NCBI GenBank assembly: GCA_038150305.1
Contig: JAYOTG010000008.1
Coordinates: 14,963-78,962 of the forward strand
Source of the DNA: MGIIa-L3 sp038150305
GTDB lineage: Archaea > Thermoplasmatota > Poseidoniia > Poseidoniales > Poseidoniaceae
Direction: 5' to 3'
DNA: 64,000 bases
This document shows, piece by piece, positions 45,508 through 53,438 of the stretch. Made by a program: the position numbers and the translations under genes. The first letter of the stretch is position 1, and each line of letters begins with the position of its first letter. Below the pieces are notes generated by a model. That model searched no databases, was not told where the DNA came from, and was given only the letters and a program-made list of their open reading frames with translations.

Positions 45508-47790
45508 ATGACCAAGACAACGTGTGCGATCTGTACCGTGACCTGTGAAGAACCGCAGCGCCACTGCCGCTTGTGTGCAGGCATCCTGATGGCCCATGGC
45601 GAACACCGCTGGCTGGATTTGGTTCCAGAACAGTTTGTGGCGGACGCCCGCAAAACCCTCGGGGGAAGGTCAACCTCACGCGCACGCTGGGGCGCGCTCA
45701 AGGACGAGGAAAGGGTCCTCGACGCAGGGATGTGGGCCCGCTTGGAGGACGAACGAGATGATCCGATCGCCGAATGGCATGCGGGTCAAGCGGCGTTTGA
45801 GGCGGCCGCAGCGGCCGTGCGCACAAAGGAAGGTGCATCTCGAAGCGACCTCCGCGCACTTGCACAAGGCGTGACCTTGTCCACCGGGCACCTCATGCAG
45901 TTCTCAGATGAAGGCATGCTCATCGACGGACGAGGGCCTTTTCCGCATGCGCCTTGGAAGGACTTGCTCGAGCTCATGGCCTCGCCCCGTCGACGCGGAT
46001 GGGACCTTCTGGGGTTGGCCTTGGCGGCCTCCGCTGTGTCGGGACCTGTGCTCCGAATCCCACGGCGCCCACTCGGATTTGGCGGCCATCACGAGGTCAC
46101 GGATCGCCACCCTGCTCGACCGCTCATGCGCTGGTTGGGCATCTTGCGTCGCTTGCATGAACCGCTTGATCCCGTCACGAAGATGTGGGTCGGGGATCTG
46201 GAAGAAACCCCTCCGTTCCACTGGCAAGGACGGGGGGCCCGTGGGCCACAGCGCGAGGCGCTGGACGAGATGATCCGAAACCGGCCTCATCAGATCGCTG
46301 TGGGCCGGATCGAGCCGTGGGTCACGGCGTGGAACACGGCCGAGGAAGTCGTCCATCGACCGCTTCCGCAGGCCTTGAGCAGCAGCGAGGGGCGCCTGTC
46401 GCTTCGCGTGGCTCGCTTCAGGCGAGGAGGCGACGTCGTGACCGTCAAGGTCCCACGAGACCCGAGGCTGTGGGCATGGTTGCTCGGCTGGGTGCTTCAA
46501 CCGCCGTGGGCGGAGGAGCGAGCACGCCTCCATGCCCTGATTGTGGCGTGGAACGGGGGTTCGTCCAACGACGTTGCCCCTGCGCTTGCTCGCTCAATCG
46601 TCCTCTTTCACAACGTCATGAGGCAGGCCGGAGAACGAGTGCACATCGAAGGCGAGCGCGTGCTGATCCGTGGCCGGTTTGGCCATGGGTACGAGGTGCA
46701 GATCGGTCGCGGCGCCCATGGCGCGCCCTTTGTTGTGCGCGGCGTGGACGGAAAGGGCCGAGCCACGGACCCGCCGCTGTGCATCACCGAAGACCGCACG
46801 GGCCCGACGCGCCCGGTTGGCGACGTTCTGGCCACGGTCGTCCTGAGCCTGCTTGATGACGTCGCCACGGCCGAAACCATCGAGCCGCTTCATCGCTTCA
46901 TGCACCGGATTTCTCCGGCCTTTGAAAGCGACACCGCACAAGTCGGGGACCTCGGTTTGGGCGAGGCTTTGCCCTGGTATCGTCCTGAGGTCGCGCTGCA
47001 GAACCGGAGCTTCGAGCCCTTTTGGTACGCCGGTGGAGCGCTGCGCAACGGCAACGTGCTCAGCCAAGAAAAGTACATCGAAGCATGGATTGCGGCCATG
47101 GCTGAGGACGGCAACCGTCCGCGTCGACCCCGTCGTCGTCACCTGCATCGCTTCTGGCATCAGGTGCGCAATCCCCCCTATCAGGCTCAAGGCGAGGAAG
47201 GCGAACTCCAACGCATGCTCCGTGAACGCATGGATCAGATGGGCGAAGGGCGGAACTTTGAGGGTGCATTTCGCGAGTTCCTCCATCTCCAGGGCATGGA
47301 CCCAAACCCCATGGAAGGGTTCGCTGCCCTCCGGGGCCGTGTGCACATCCACGACGGTGACGGGCGACCGCATCAGCGCCCCGACATCCGTGAGGCCCCG
47401 CTCCGTTTCAGCGACCTGTATGCGCGCGTTTGGACGGTCTTGGGGCGTTCTGCGCTTGGCCGAGAGGTGCGCCTCCGCCGCGCCACGCCATACGACGTCG
47501 AACTTCCCACCGGCATGCGCTTCACGGTTCGGGACCACCGGGAGCATCAGTTCCTCCGGCGCCTCCTACGCTTGTCAGGGTGGGAGCGGGGCGACGGCCC
47601 GCTTCACTTTGTGCGCCGACGGCCTTGGCATCGTGGCGCAGCGGCTCGCTTGGCACGGGAACTTAACCGCATGCAGGAGCACATGGACGGTCAGGCCAAC
47701 GTGCCGTGGTGGTGGAACTACCCGCGCGAGGAATTCATCGATGAGGACATCCTGAACGACTGGCGCCTTCGCGAAGACCTCACGGATTGA
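45508..47790 (+). CDS. Large uncharacterised protein with N-terminal zinc finger
   Basis: 760 residues. The N-terminus has C6, C9, C13, C20 and C23 (TCAICTVTCEEPQRHCRLC), a likely zinc-binding knuckle. The remainder is soluble, rich in Arg, Trp, Glu and His, with mixed alpha/beta segments (LSLRVARFRRGGDVVTVKVP; GERVHIEGERVLIRGRFGHG). There is no membrane helix, Walker motif or recognisable nuclease or helicase motif. The frame opens at 45382, but that part overlaps the AddB-like gene; ATG 45508 gives the zinc finger at the very start. Being divergent from addB-addA across 86 bp, it could be co-regulated with DNA-end processing, which is inference. Highly basic surface segments would suit nucleic-acid binding. 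Confidence 0.75.
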   Translation: MTKTTCAICTVTCEEPQRHCRLCAGILMAHGEHRWLDLVPEQFVADARKTLGGRSTSRARWGALKDEERVLDAGMWARLEDERDDPIAEWHAGQAAFEAAAAAVRTKEGASRSDLRALAQGVTLSTGHLMQFSDEGMLIDGRGPFPHAPWKDLLELMASPRRRGWDLLGLALAASAVSGPVLRIPRRPLGFGGHHEVTDRHPARPLMRWLGILRRLHEPLDPVTKMWVGDLEETPPFHWQGRGARGPQREALDEMIRNRPHQIAVGRIEPWVTAWNTAEEVVHRPLPQALSSSEGRLSLRVARFRRGGDVVTVKVPRDPRLWAWLLGWVLQPPWAEERARLHALIVAWNGGSSNDVAPALARSIVLFHNVMRQAGERVHIEGERVLIRGRFGHGYEVQIGRGAHGAPFVVRGVDGKGRATDPPLCITEDRTGPTRPVGDVLATVVLSLLDDVATAETIEPLHRFMHRISPAFESDTAQVGDLGLGEALPWYRPEVALQNRSFEPFWYAGGALRNGNVLSQEKYIEAWIAAMAEDGNRPRRPRRRHLHRFWHQVRNPPYQAQGEEGELQRMLRERMDQMGEGRNFEGAFREFLHLQGMDPNPMEGFAALRGRVHIHDGDGRPHQRPDIREAPLRFSDLYARVWTVLGRSALGREVRLRRATPYDVELPTGMRFTVRDHREHQFLRRLLRLSGWERGDGPLHFVRRRPWHRGAAARLARELNRMQEHMDGQANVPWWWNYPREEFIDEDILNDWRLREDLTD

Positions 47791-48697
47791 CGTCGTTGCG
47801 ACGAGCAGCGGCAGCCAGCGCGAGCAGGGCAAGCCCTGCGCCGGGTGCGGGGAGGCCGCGTTCGGCCGGCTCCGTGACCGGTTCTGGCTCCTCCACCACC
47901 TCTGGGGTGGTGGGTGGGACCAGGCTGTGAACGAGGTAGACCTCGAGATCGTCGCCGTCAAAGGCCGGAGGAAGCGCAAGTGCGGACGAGCCCTGCAGCG
48001 ACACCGCTTCGTGCCACACGAGTTCATCGACGGTGCTGATGCTCCGAACGATGTGGGGGTAGTCCTCCTGCCCGTTGGTGCCTTCAGGGAAGTTTGCCGT
48101 GGCTTCCACCACCCACACCTCAAGACGAACGAGGTGCCCGTCCCAAACGCTGCTCGGTGGCAGGTTCACGTCCCAGGTGACCGTCGTGCTGCCGCTTTGT
48201 GCGGCGGTCCACGAAAAGACGCTGGTGCCGCCTGCTGGCATATCGAGGCTCTGATTGGCCAGAGCACGGTAATCGTCCAGGAGGCTGTCGCCTTCAGGCA
48301 CGCTTCCAATGACGTAGGTCGTGCCGTTGAAGACCACTGTAGGCGGCGCGCGGCGGTCGTAGCGCTGTTCCCAGCGCTCGTCAAGGGCATCGCTGCCAAA
48401 GGGATCCTCGGTCTCACCGATGGAGCGATGGAACGCGAAAATGTGACCTCCACGCTCAGCGACCAAATCCTCCAAAGCGTGCTCAACGTCGACGCAATTC
48501 GTGCACCACGTGGCGGTGTAATCCTCCAAGATGGGATCCAAGTTCTCCAAGGCGACGGCACTTGAGTTGGCCGATGAGACCGCTCCGCCATGGCTGCCGA
48601 ACACCGCACCGTCGTCAACGGCAACCGGGGCTCCGGCTTGGACGTTCAGCGGGAGCAGGACGACCAACGTGACCAGGATCAGGGCGATACGACGCAT
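47780..48697 (-). CDS. Secreted thioredoxin-like protein with C-terminal sorting-type tail
   Basis: 305 residues. A signal peptide (RRIALILVTLVVLLPLNVQA) leads to a thioredoxin-like domain with the redox motif WCTNC (C65, C68). The APPTVVFNGTTYVIG segment supplies the cis-Pro loop. A beta-rich domain (about 150-250) follows, then a Pro/Glu linker and the terminus LPAPGAGLALLALAAAARRN. That end (short Pro-Gly motif, hydrophobic helix, Arg cluster) has the layout of archaeosortase/exosortase CTERM signals, here with PGA instead of the common PGF. Expected role: thiol-disulfide exchange at the cell surface. ATG 48697 precedes the signal peptide. The 3' end overlaps the zinc-protein gene by 11 bp. 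Confidence 0.85.
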   Translation of the reverse strand: MRRIALILVTLVVLLPLNVQAGAPVAVDDGAVFGSHGGAVSSANSSAVALENLDPILEDYTATWCTNCVDVEHALEDLVAERGGHIFAFHRSIGETEDPFGSDALDERWEQRYDRRAPPTVVFNGTTYVIGSVPEGDSLLDDYRALANQSLDMPAGGTSVFSWTAAQSGSTTVTWDVNLPPSSVWDGHLVRLEVWVVEATANFPEGTNGQEDYPHIVRSISTVDELVWHEAVSLQGSSALALPPAFDGDDLEVYLVHSLVPPTTPEVVEEPEPVTEPAERGLPAPGAGLALLALAAAARRNDVNP

Positions 48698-48743
48698 GCC
48701 CCGAGGCGGGGTTTGTGCGACTTCAACCTTCCACCGTTGCGAA

Positions 48744-49790
48744 TCAGGGGATGGCAGCAATTGCGCCCAACACTTGTTCGACGTCCTCGTCGCTCACGTG
48801 CAAATGGAGCACCATGCGGCACGTGCTGTCGTTCAAGGTCAGGACGTCGATGCCGTGGGCTGCAAGGTGGTCCAAGGTGGCTTGACCCGACCAGCCTTCC
48901 ACACCGAAATACACCATGTTCGTCTCAACACCCTCCAAATCCACGTTCCCACGAGGGTGCTGTGCAAGGGCCTCTGCGATCCGACGAGCGCGAGCATGAT
49001 CCTCTGCCATTCGATCCACGTGGTGGTCAAGCGCGTGCAGACCGGCGGCGGCAATGATGCCGACTTGACGCATGCCGCCGCCGAACATCTTGCGCCAGCG
49101 GTGGGAGCGCGCAATGAAATCCACACCGCCGACGAGCATGGAGCCCATGGGTGCGCCCAAGCCTTTCGAGAGGCAAATGGCGACGCTATCCCACCCCTGA
49201 AGCATGCGTTCTGCGGAGGTGCCGGTGGCCACCGCCGCGTTCATCAAGCGAGCACCGTCCACGTGCAGCGCACACCCCATCTCCCGACCAACGGCCGCGA
49301 TGGCGTCCAGATCCTCGAGGGCGTAGCATGAGCCCCCGCCGCGGTTGGAGGTGTTCTCGATGCAGATGAGGCGCCCGTCGGGATAGTGGCTTCCAGAGCC
49401 GTCGGCCTTGCGAATGGCCGACCTGACGTGAGCGGGGGCCATTCGACCTCGGTCCCCGTCAACAAAAGCCACGGAACAACCGGACAATGCGGCGAATCCA
49501 CCGCCTTCGTAGAGGTAGATGTGCGCCTCCTTTTCGAGGACGATTTCATCGCCAGGACGGGTGTGGGTACGGACCGCCACGGCATTGGCCATGGTCCCGG
49601 AGGGCAGGAACAACGCCGCCTCCATGCCGCACATGGCCGCCACCCGGGCCTCGAGTTCGAGCACGGTGGGGTCTTCGCCGTAGACGTCGTCCCCCACCGG
49701 GGCATTGGCCATCGCCTCGCGCATGGTTGGCGTGGGTTGCGTGACCGTGTCGCTGCGCAGGTCGATGCGATCGTTCGGCCAGTGGCGCAT
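48744..49790 (-). CDS. ltaE: Low-specificity L-threonine aldolase
   Basis: 348 residues. This PLP enzyme cleaves threonine or allo-threonine to glycine and acetaldehyde. The N-terminal IDLRSDTVTQPTPTMREAM is the family hallmark. Others are GDDVYGEDPTVLELE, FLPSGTMANAVA, ALHVDGARLMNAAVATG, and the PLP lysine in ICLSKGLGAPMGSMLVG. Start ATG 49790; the frame runs further upstream into the Pth2 promoter region without homology. Its stop lies 47 bp upstream of the secreted thioredoxin-like gene on the same strand. Divergent from pth2 by 76 bp. Confidence 0.95.
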   Translation of the reverse strand: MRHWPNDRIDLRSDTVTQPTPTMREAMANAPVGDDVYGEDPTVLELEARVAAMCGMEAALFLPSGTMANAVAVRTHTRPGDEIVLEKEAHIYLYEGGGFAALSGCSVAFVDGDRGRMAPAHVRSAIRKADGSGSHYPDGRLICIENTSNRGGGSCYALEDLDAIAAVGREMGCALHVDGARLMNAAVATGTSAERMLQGWDSVAICLSKGLGAPMGSMLVGGVDFIARSHRWRKMFGGGMRQVGIIAAAGLHALDHHVDRMAEDHARARRIAEALAQHPRGNVDLEGVETNMVYFGVEGWSGQATLDHLAAHGIDVLTLNDSTCRMVLHLHVSDEDVEQVLGAIAAIP

Positions 49791-49866
49791 GATGCAGCGA
49801 GGAAGGTCTGCGCCATGAACGGTGCGGCGGCGACAACTCCATGCCATGCGCGCAGGACATGGTGGC

Positions 49867-50283
49867 ATGGGCCTGCGCAGTTGGCTTCACCGCTGGACGG
49901 CTCCGCCCCCTCCCGGTCCCGCTCCAAGCGAAGCGTGCAAACTTGTGCTCGTGGTCAACCACGGCCTCAAGATGGGCAAAGGAAAGATTGCGGCGCAGGT
50001 CGGCCACGCCAGCATCGGCGCGATGACCGGCATCCGTGAACAAGACCGAGGGCGGTTGGCGGCGTGGTTGGCCTCTGGCCAGCGGAAGGTCTGCGTCAAG
50101 GGAAACGATGCCAATCACTTGCTCGAGCTTTCCGCCCAAGCGAAGGAAGCGGGGCTGCCCACCACACAGGTGCGCGATGCCGGTCACACGCAAATCCCGA
50201 GCGGATCGTTGACTGTGGTGGCCATCGGGCCAGCGGAGGCGTCGAAAATCGATCGCCTTACGGCGGAGCTGAAGTTGCTCTGA
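49867..50283 (+). CDS. pth2: Peptidyl-tRNA hydrolase, Pth2 type (copy 1)
   Basis: 138 residues. Pth2 frees tRNA from peptidyl-tRNA dropped by the ribosome. Signature elements are LVLVVNHGLKMGKGKIAAQV followed by GHAS, VCVKGNDANHLLEL, and the C-terminal block VRDAGHTQIPSGSLTVVAIG followed by PAEASKIDRLTAELKLL. The catalytic Lys of MGKGK, Asp of DAGHT and Thr are all present. The N-terminal ~25 residues (GLRSWLHRWTAPPPPGPAP) are an extension before the core. ATG 49867 is used; upstream ATGs are possible. A second paralog lies 0.5 kb away. Confidence 0.93.
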   Translation: MGLRSWLHRWTAPPPPGPAPSEACKLVLVVNHGLKMGKGKIAAQVGHASIGAMTGIREQDRGRLAAWLASGQRKVCVKGNDANHLLELSAQAKEAGLPTTQVRDAGHTQIPSGSLTVVAIGPAEASKIDRLTAELKLL

Positions 50284-50290
50284 TGACCGC

Positions 50291-50695
50291 TCAGCCTTGC
50301 CAGAACCGCGAGGATTCCCAGGGCAGCCCGAGCGCGATGCCGACCTCGGTCAGCACCACGTAGTTGACCACCAGGTAGAGGGTGACGGCAATGAACACCG
50401 CCGCCAAACTTGTGTTGACGATGCGGCGACGTTCGCGCACGGCGGCGTCCAAGGTGCAGATGCCGTCCCGCCTGAAGTGCACCACAAGGCCAGCCACCAA
50501 GCACCCCGCGGAGACGGTCAGGAGGGTTGGACGGAACCAACCCCAGCCGTCTCCTCCCCAATACAGCGTGTCGGAGAGGGCCGCGGCTGAAGAGACGCTG
50601 CTCAGCCCAAAGAGCACAAGGACGACCGAAGGCAAGCAGCACATCGTCGCAAGAAGCGATGAGCCGGCGATGGTCCGCCAAAGGCCTCTGAGCAC
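50291..50695 (-). CDS. MerT-like small membrane protein
   Basis: 134 residues with three hydrophobic segments. The first contains LLATMCCLPSVVLVLFGLSS, where a paired Cys-Cys followed by Pro inside a helix recalls MerT (mercuric ion transport). A middle loop has a single Cys (RRDGICTLDAAVRERRR) where MerT has two, and the last helix is VNTSLAAVFIAVTLYLVVNY. No merA, merP or merR is nearby, so mercury transport is not established; a metal or redox role is possible. The start codon is GTG. It is convergent with pth2 copy 1. Confidence 0.55.
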   Translation of the reverse strand: MLRGLWRTIAGSSLLATMCCLPSVVLVLFGLSSVSSAAALSDTLYWGGDGWGWFRPTLLTVSAGCLVAGLVVHFRRDGICTLDAAVRERRRIVNTSLAAVFIAVTLYLVVNYVVLTEVGIALGLPWESSRFWQG

Positions 50696-50737
50696 GGTGA
50701 TAGGTTTGCTCTTGCCTTCTTGAGCGTTGGTTCACCC

Positions 50738-51106
50738 TCACAGCGCCTTGAGCCGGCTGAGCAACACGTCGAGAATGCTGGATTGTGCCGGGCCGATACC
50801 GAGCACCGTCACGGTGCCTGGCGCCACTTCAGTGCGGCCCGCGTCGGTCACGGTGTGATGGACGAGCCGGTGATGCTCCGCCTCGTGGCGATGGAAGTCG
50901 AGATCCTCCAACCCCTCCACGCCAAGCACCACGATGCGTCCGTGCTCGCTCCTCCAGCGCTCAAACAGAGCTGTGGCCTGTTTCCTCGCTTTGAGGCTGC
51001 ACCCGACCGCAGCGTGAGCCACTTGAGCGGCCGTTTTCCCCGGGCTCATCACCACGTCCTGTCGGACCAGCACGGCGAGGGTTGCCGAATCAGGTGAGGT
51101 GGACAT
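50738..51106 (-). CDS. Pth2-family protein (copy 2)
   Basis: 122 residues. The family pattern is clear: LAVLVRQDVVMSPGKTAAQV followed by AHAAVG, a middle VVLGVEGLEDLDFHR, and the end TDAGRTEVAPGTVTVLGIGP followed by AQSSILDVLLSRLKAL. The usual MGKGK is MSPGK here, keeping one lysine, and the Asp/Thr of DAGRT remain. The middle part has an unusual His-rich stretch (HRHEAEHHRLVHH), differing from copy 1. It may be a second peptidyl-tRNA hydrolase or a paralog with a new substrate. ATG 51106 overlaps the end of the ECF S gene by 17 bp, placing it in that operon. Confidence 0.82.
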   Translation of the reverse strand: MSTSPDSATLAVLVRQDVVMSPGKTAAQVAHAAVGCSLKARKQATALFERWRSEHGRIVVLGVEGLEDLDFHRHEAEHHRLVHHTVTDAGRTEVAPGTVTVLGIGPAQSSILDVLLSRLKAL

Positions 51107-51785
51107 CGGCCTCGACTCCTGGCATTTCGAGGGCATCCGGCACGTCCACTGGCGTCAACATGCGCACCATGAGGGCACCCGTCCACAGCATGATGACCGT
51201 GTTCCCAAGGGCGTGGCTCAGGTCGAAGGGCAAGCCCATCCACATCAGTGCCGGCAGCTCAGCAAGACCAACTCCGCCTCCAAGCAGCGACAGGTTGGTG
51301 ACGAGGCCGAACGGCAACGCCAGCAGGCCGGCGAAGAGGGTGGCCCGGCCGAGAAGCAGTCGGTCGTCCTGAATGAGGTTGGCATGCGCGCCGACCACCG
51401 CGATCAGGGCCCACCCCGCCGCTTGGAACACCGTCCAGTACCCGTCCCCAAGGACGGTGTTGGAGAGCGTGGTCACAAGGATGGCGAAGGCCACGCCGCG
51501 TCGAGCACCGAGGGTTGCGCCGGCCAACAGGACGGCGACCGTCACCGGCTGAACGTTCGGGAGGTTGGCCATGAGCACACGGAGCACGGCCACCACGGCG
51601 ACGAAGGACATGAGAAGCACGCCGTGGTGACGCGTCAGCCGCTTGTCGCTGAGCAGCAGGAGCGTCGCGGCCCCGAGCAACACCACATCGAGCGCCAGCG
51701 CCGCAGCGGGGCTGAGCACGGGGCCGTGGACCCCAACGCTGGCGAACATGCTTTGTGGGACGGGCCGGGCTCCTTCAAGGTTCAC
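51090..51785 (-). CDS. ECF transporter S component-like membrane protein, putative corrinoid uptake
   Basis: 231 residues with about six membrane helices. The middle region (VQPVTVAVLLAGATLGARRG, then LVTTLSNTVLGDGYWTVFQA and AGWALIAVVGAH) has the small-residue-rich helices and the N-x-x-x-G-x-G-x-x-T-x-x-Q pattern of ECF-type substrate-binding S components such as CbrT, HmpT or related DUF-ECF families. S components bind a vitamin and work with an energising T/A/A' module, which is not in this window. The start GTG is directly after the stop of the DUF4430/propeller gene. Because DUF4430 is related to the transcobalamin C-terminal domain, a corrinoid substrate is the favoured inference. Confidence 0.68.
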   Translation of the reverse strand: MNLEGARPVPQSMFASVGVHGPVLSPAAALALDVVLLGAATLLLLSDKRLTRHHGVLLMSFVAVVAVLRVLMANLPNVQPVTVAVLLAGATLGARRGVAFAILVTTLSNTVLGDGYWTVFQAAGWALIAVVGAHANLIQDDRLLLGRATLFAGLLALPFGLVTNLSLLGGGVGLAELPALMWMGLPFDLSHALGNTVIMLWTGALMVRMLTPVDVPDALEMPGVEADVHLT

Positions 51786-53438
51786 TCACGCCAAGCGCCA
51801 TACGAGGACGGAGGAGGAGGGGAACGGGTACGCATCAGCGCCGACCATCGGCCGTTCGCCGTTCACGTCGTAGACCCACCCGTCGGCGGTGGTTCCATTG
51901 ACGGCAGTGACCCACATCCCGAGGGCATGTTTCTCCAACGTTACGGAAAGGCCGAGTGAATCTGCCGCAACGGTGGTGGCTTCGAGCGGCGTCGGACGAG
52001 GTTCGAATCCGCCGAAGGCAAGGGTCTCGTTGGGCAGTTCGAACACGACGACCTGCCCCCCTCGCCACGATTCCGGCCATGCCTCATCCCAGACCGGCTC
52101 TCCTTCGGGTTGTTGCGCTTGGTCCGCCCACAAGCCCATCAGCGCTGGCATCAGGGCCACCAAGGCGACCAACAGGAAGGGCGATGACCAACGCAAGGCG
52201 TGCAAAAGGCCGCGCCGGTAGAAGGCCGTTGAGCCAGCGAGGAAGGCCGCCATCAACGCGAGCGTCCAAACGACGGGAGACTTATCCGCCGGTGCTTCAG
52301 CGACCTCCAACGCCGGGCCGCTCAGCAAAGGGCACGATGTGCCGTTGCCCTGCACCTCGACGTGCCCGGCATCTTTGACCAGCAGCCAGGCCTCACCGCA
52401 CATCACAGGAGGGGCCGTGCCGTGCCCACGAAGGTCCGTGCTGAACACAACATCAGCTGTTTCAGAGGTCATCGCGAAGGCGAAAAAGCCCCCATCCAGA
52501 GCGTTGATTGAACCCGTCAGCCAACCGCCCTCGGCCCGGAGCGGTCCTTGCACAGAGGCGGTCAAACGCCGGGTCACGTCCCAGCCGTCCTCCGTCCACT
52601 TGAGGACGTGAACGCCGCTGGCGTCGCCGACCGCTGCCGTGGTGCCGTTGATGGCCACCGGCATGCCAGGCGAAGCGCCTGATGTCAAGCGGTGGGCTTG
52701 CGAAGGCGAGGTTGGGCGGTGGTCCTCGCCCAAGGGTAGCCATTGGACGAGGCTGGATCGTTGGGTTTGGAGGTGCACGAGCAATCCGCCGTTGATCACC
52801 AACGGCGCATGACGGATGGCGCCCTCAAGTTCGATGAAGGAAGGCGCCTCCCCTGGCGTCCAACTCCACAACCGACCGGATTCATCCCCAACGTGCACCG
52901 TACCGTTGACCATCGTGGCTGGATTCCTCCAACCGAGGCCTGTTTCTGCAGCGTGCAGCAGCGTGCCGTTGCTTGGGCAACGCAACTCGACGCCGTTTCG
53001 CGTGGTGATGAGCAGGCCATCGTCAACCACGGCGGGGGTCGCGGTCAGCCCCCAACCTTGGACCGTCGTGTTGGCCTGCCACAAAGGAAGGCCTGCGTCC
53101 GAAGAACGCGCTTCAAGCAGGCCGCTCGACCATGCAACGATGACCTGCTCGGGCCACGCGCCACAGGCCGAGGAGCCTGCGGGCATCAGCACCAAGTCAG
53201 CCATGTCGGGCTGCATGGTCGCCCTGCCTTCGATGACCCACTTCACCGCTCCATCCTCAGCGTAAGCGCGTACCATCGGCGGTGAAACGCCATCAAAGGT
53301 CCCTGAGGACCGGATGAGCACGTGGTCGTCCACCACCAGGGGCGCGGTGGAGACATAGCCGCCCGGAACGGTGAAGCTCGCCGAGGCAAGGGGTGTAAGG
53401 AGCAAGGCGAAAAGCACCAGGGCAAGCCTGCTTCTCAC
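51786..53438 (-). CDS. Secreted PQQ-type propeller protein with DUF4430 (transcobalamin-like) domain
   Basis: 550 residues. Signal peptide LALVLFALLLTPLASA; then a beta-propeller (~20-370) of PQQ/YVTN-like blades such as AYAEDGAVKWVIEG and WGLTATPAVVDDGLLITTRN. Two membrane helices follow (about 389-407 and 418-438). The C-terminal ~110 residues end in VTAVNGTTADGWVYDVNGER and GADAYPFPSSSVLVWRLA. That is the DUF4430 pattern (ING...GW-Y-VNG...V-A-Y...D-V-W), a domain related to the C-terminal domain of transcobalamin and intrinsic factor. The GTG start overlaps the gatE stop as GTGA. With the ECF S gene directly downstream, a surface corrinoid-binding role is inferred. Confidence 0.8.
   Translation of the reverse strand: MRSRLALVLFALLLTPLASASFTVPGGYVSTAPLVVDDHVLIRSSGTFDGVSPPMVRAYAEDGAVKWVIEGRATMQPDMADLVLMPAGSSACGAWPEQVIVAWSSGLLEARSSDAGLPLWQANTTVQGWGLTATPAVVDDGLLITTRNGVELRCPSNGTLLHAAETGLGWRNPATMVNGTVHVGDESGRLWSWTPGEAPSFIELEGAIRHAPLVINGGLLVHLQTQRSSLVQWLPLGEDHRPTSPSQAHRLTSGASPGMPVAINGTTAAVGDASGVHVLKWTEDGWDVTRRLTASVQGPLRAEGGWLTGSINALDGGFFAFAMTSETADVVFSTDLRGHGTAPPVMCGEAWLLVKDAGHVEVQGNGTSCPLLSGPALEVAEAPADKSPVVWTLALMAAFLAGSTAFYRRGLLHALRWSSPFLLVALVALMPALMGLWADQAQQPEGEPVWDEAWPESWRGGQVVVFELPNETLAFGGFEPRPTPLEATTVAADSLGLSVTLEKHALGMWVTAVNGTTADGWVYDVNGERPMVGADAYPFPSSSVLVWRLA

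Noticed and set aside
51990..52006. T-loop-like GGTTCGAATCC
   Set aside because: It lies inside the DUF4430/propeller coding sequence and no other tRNA part is nearby.
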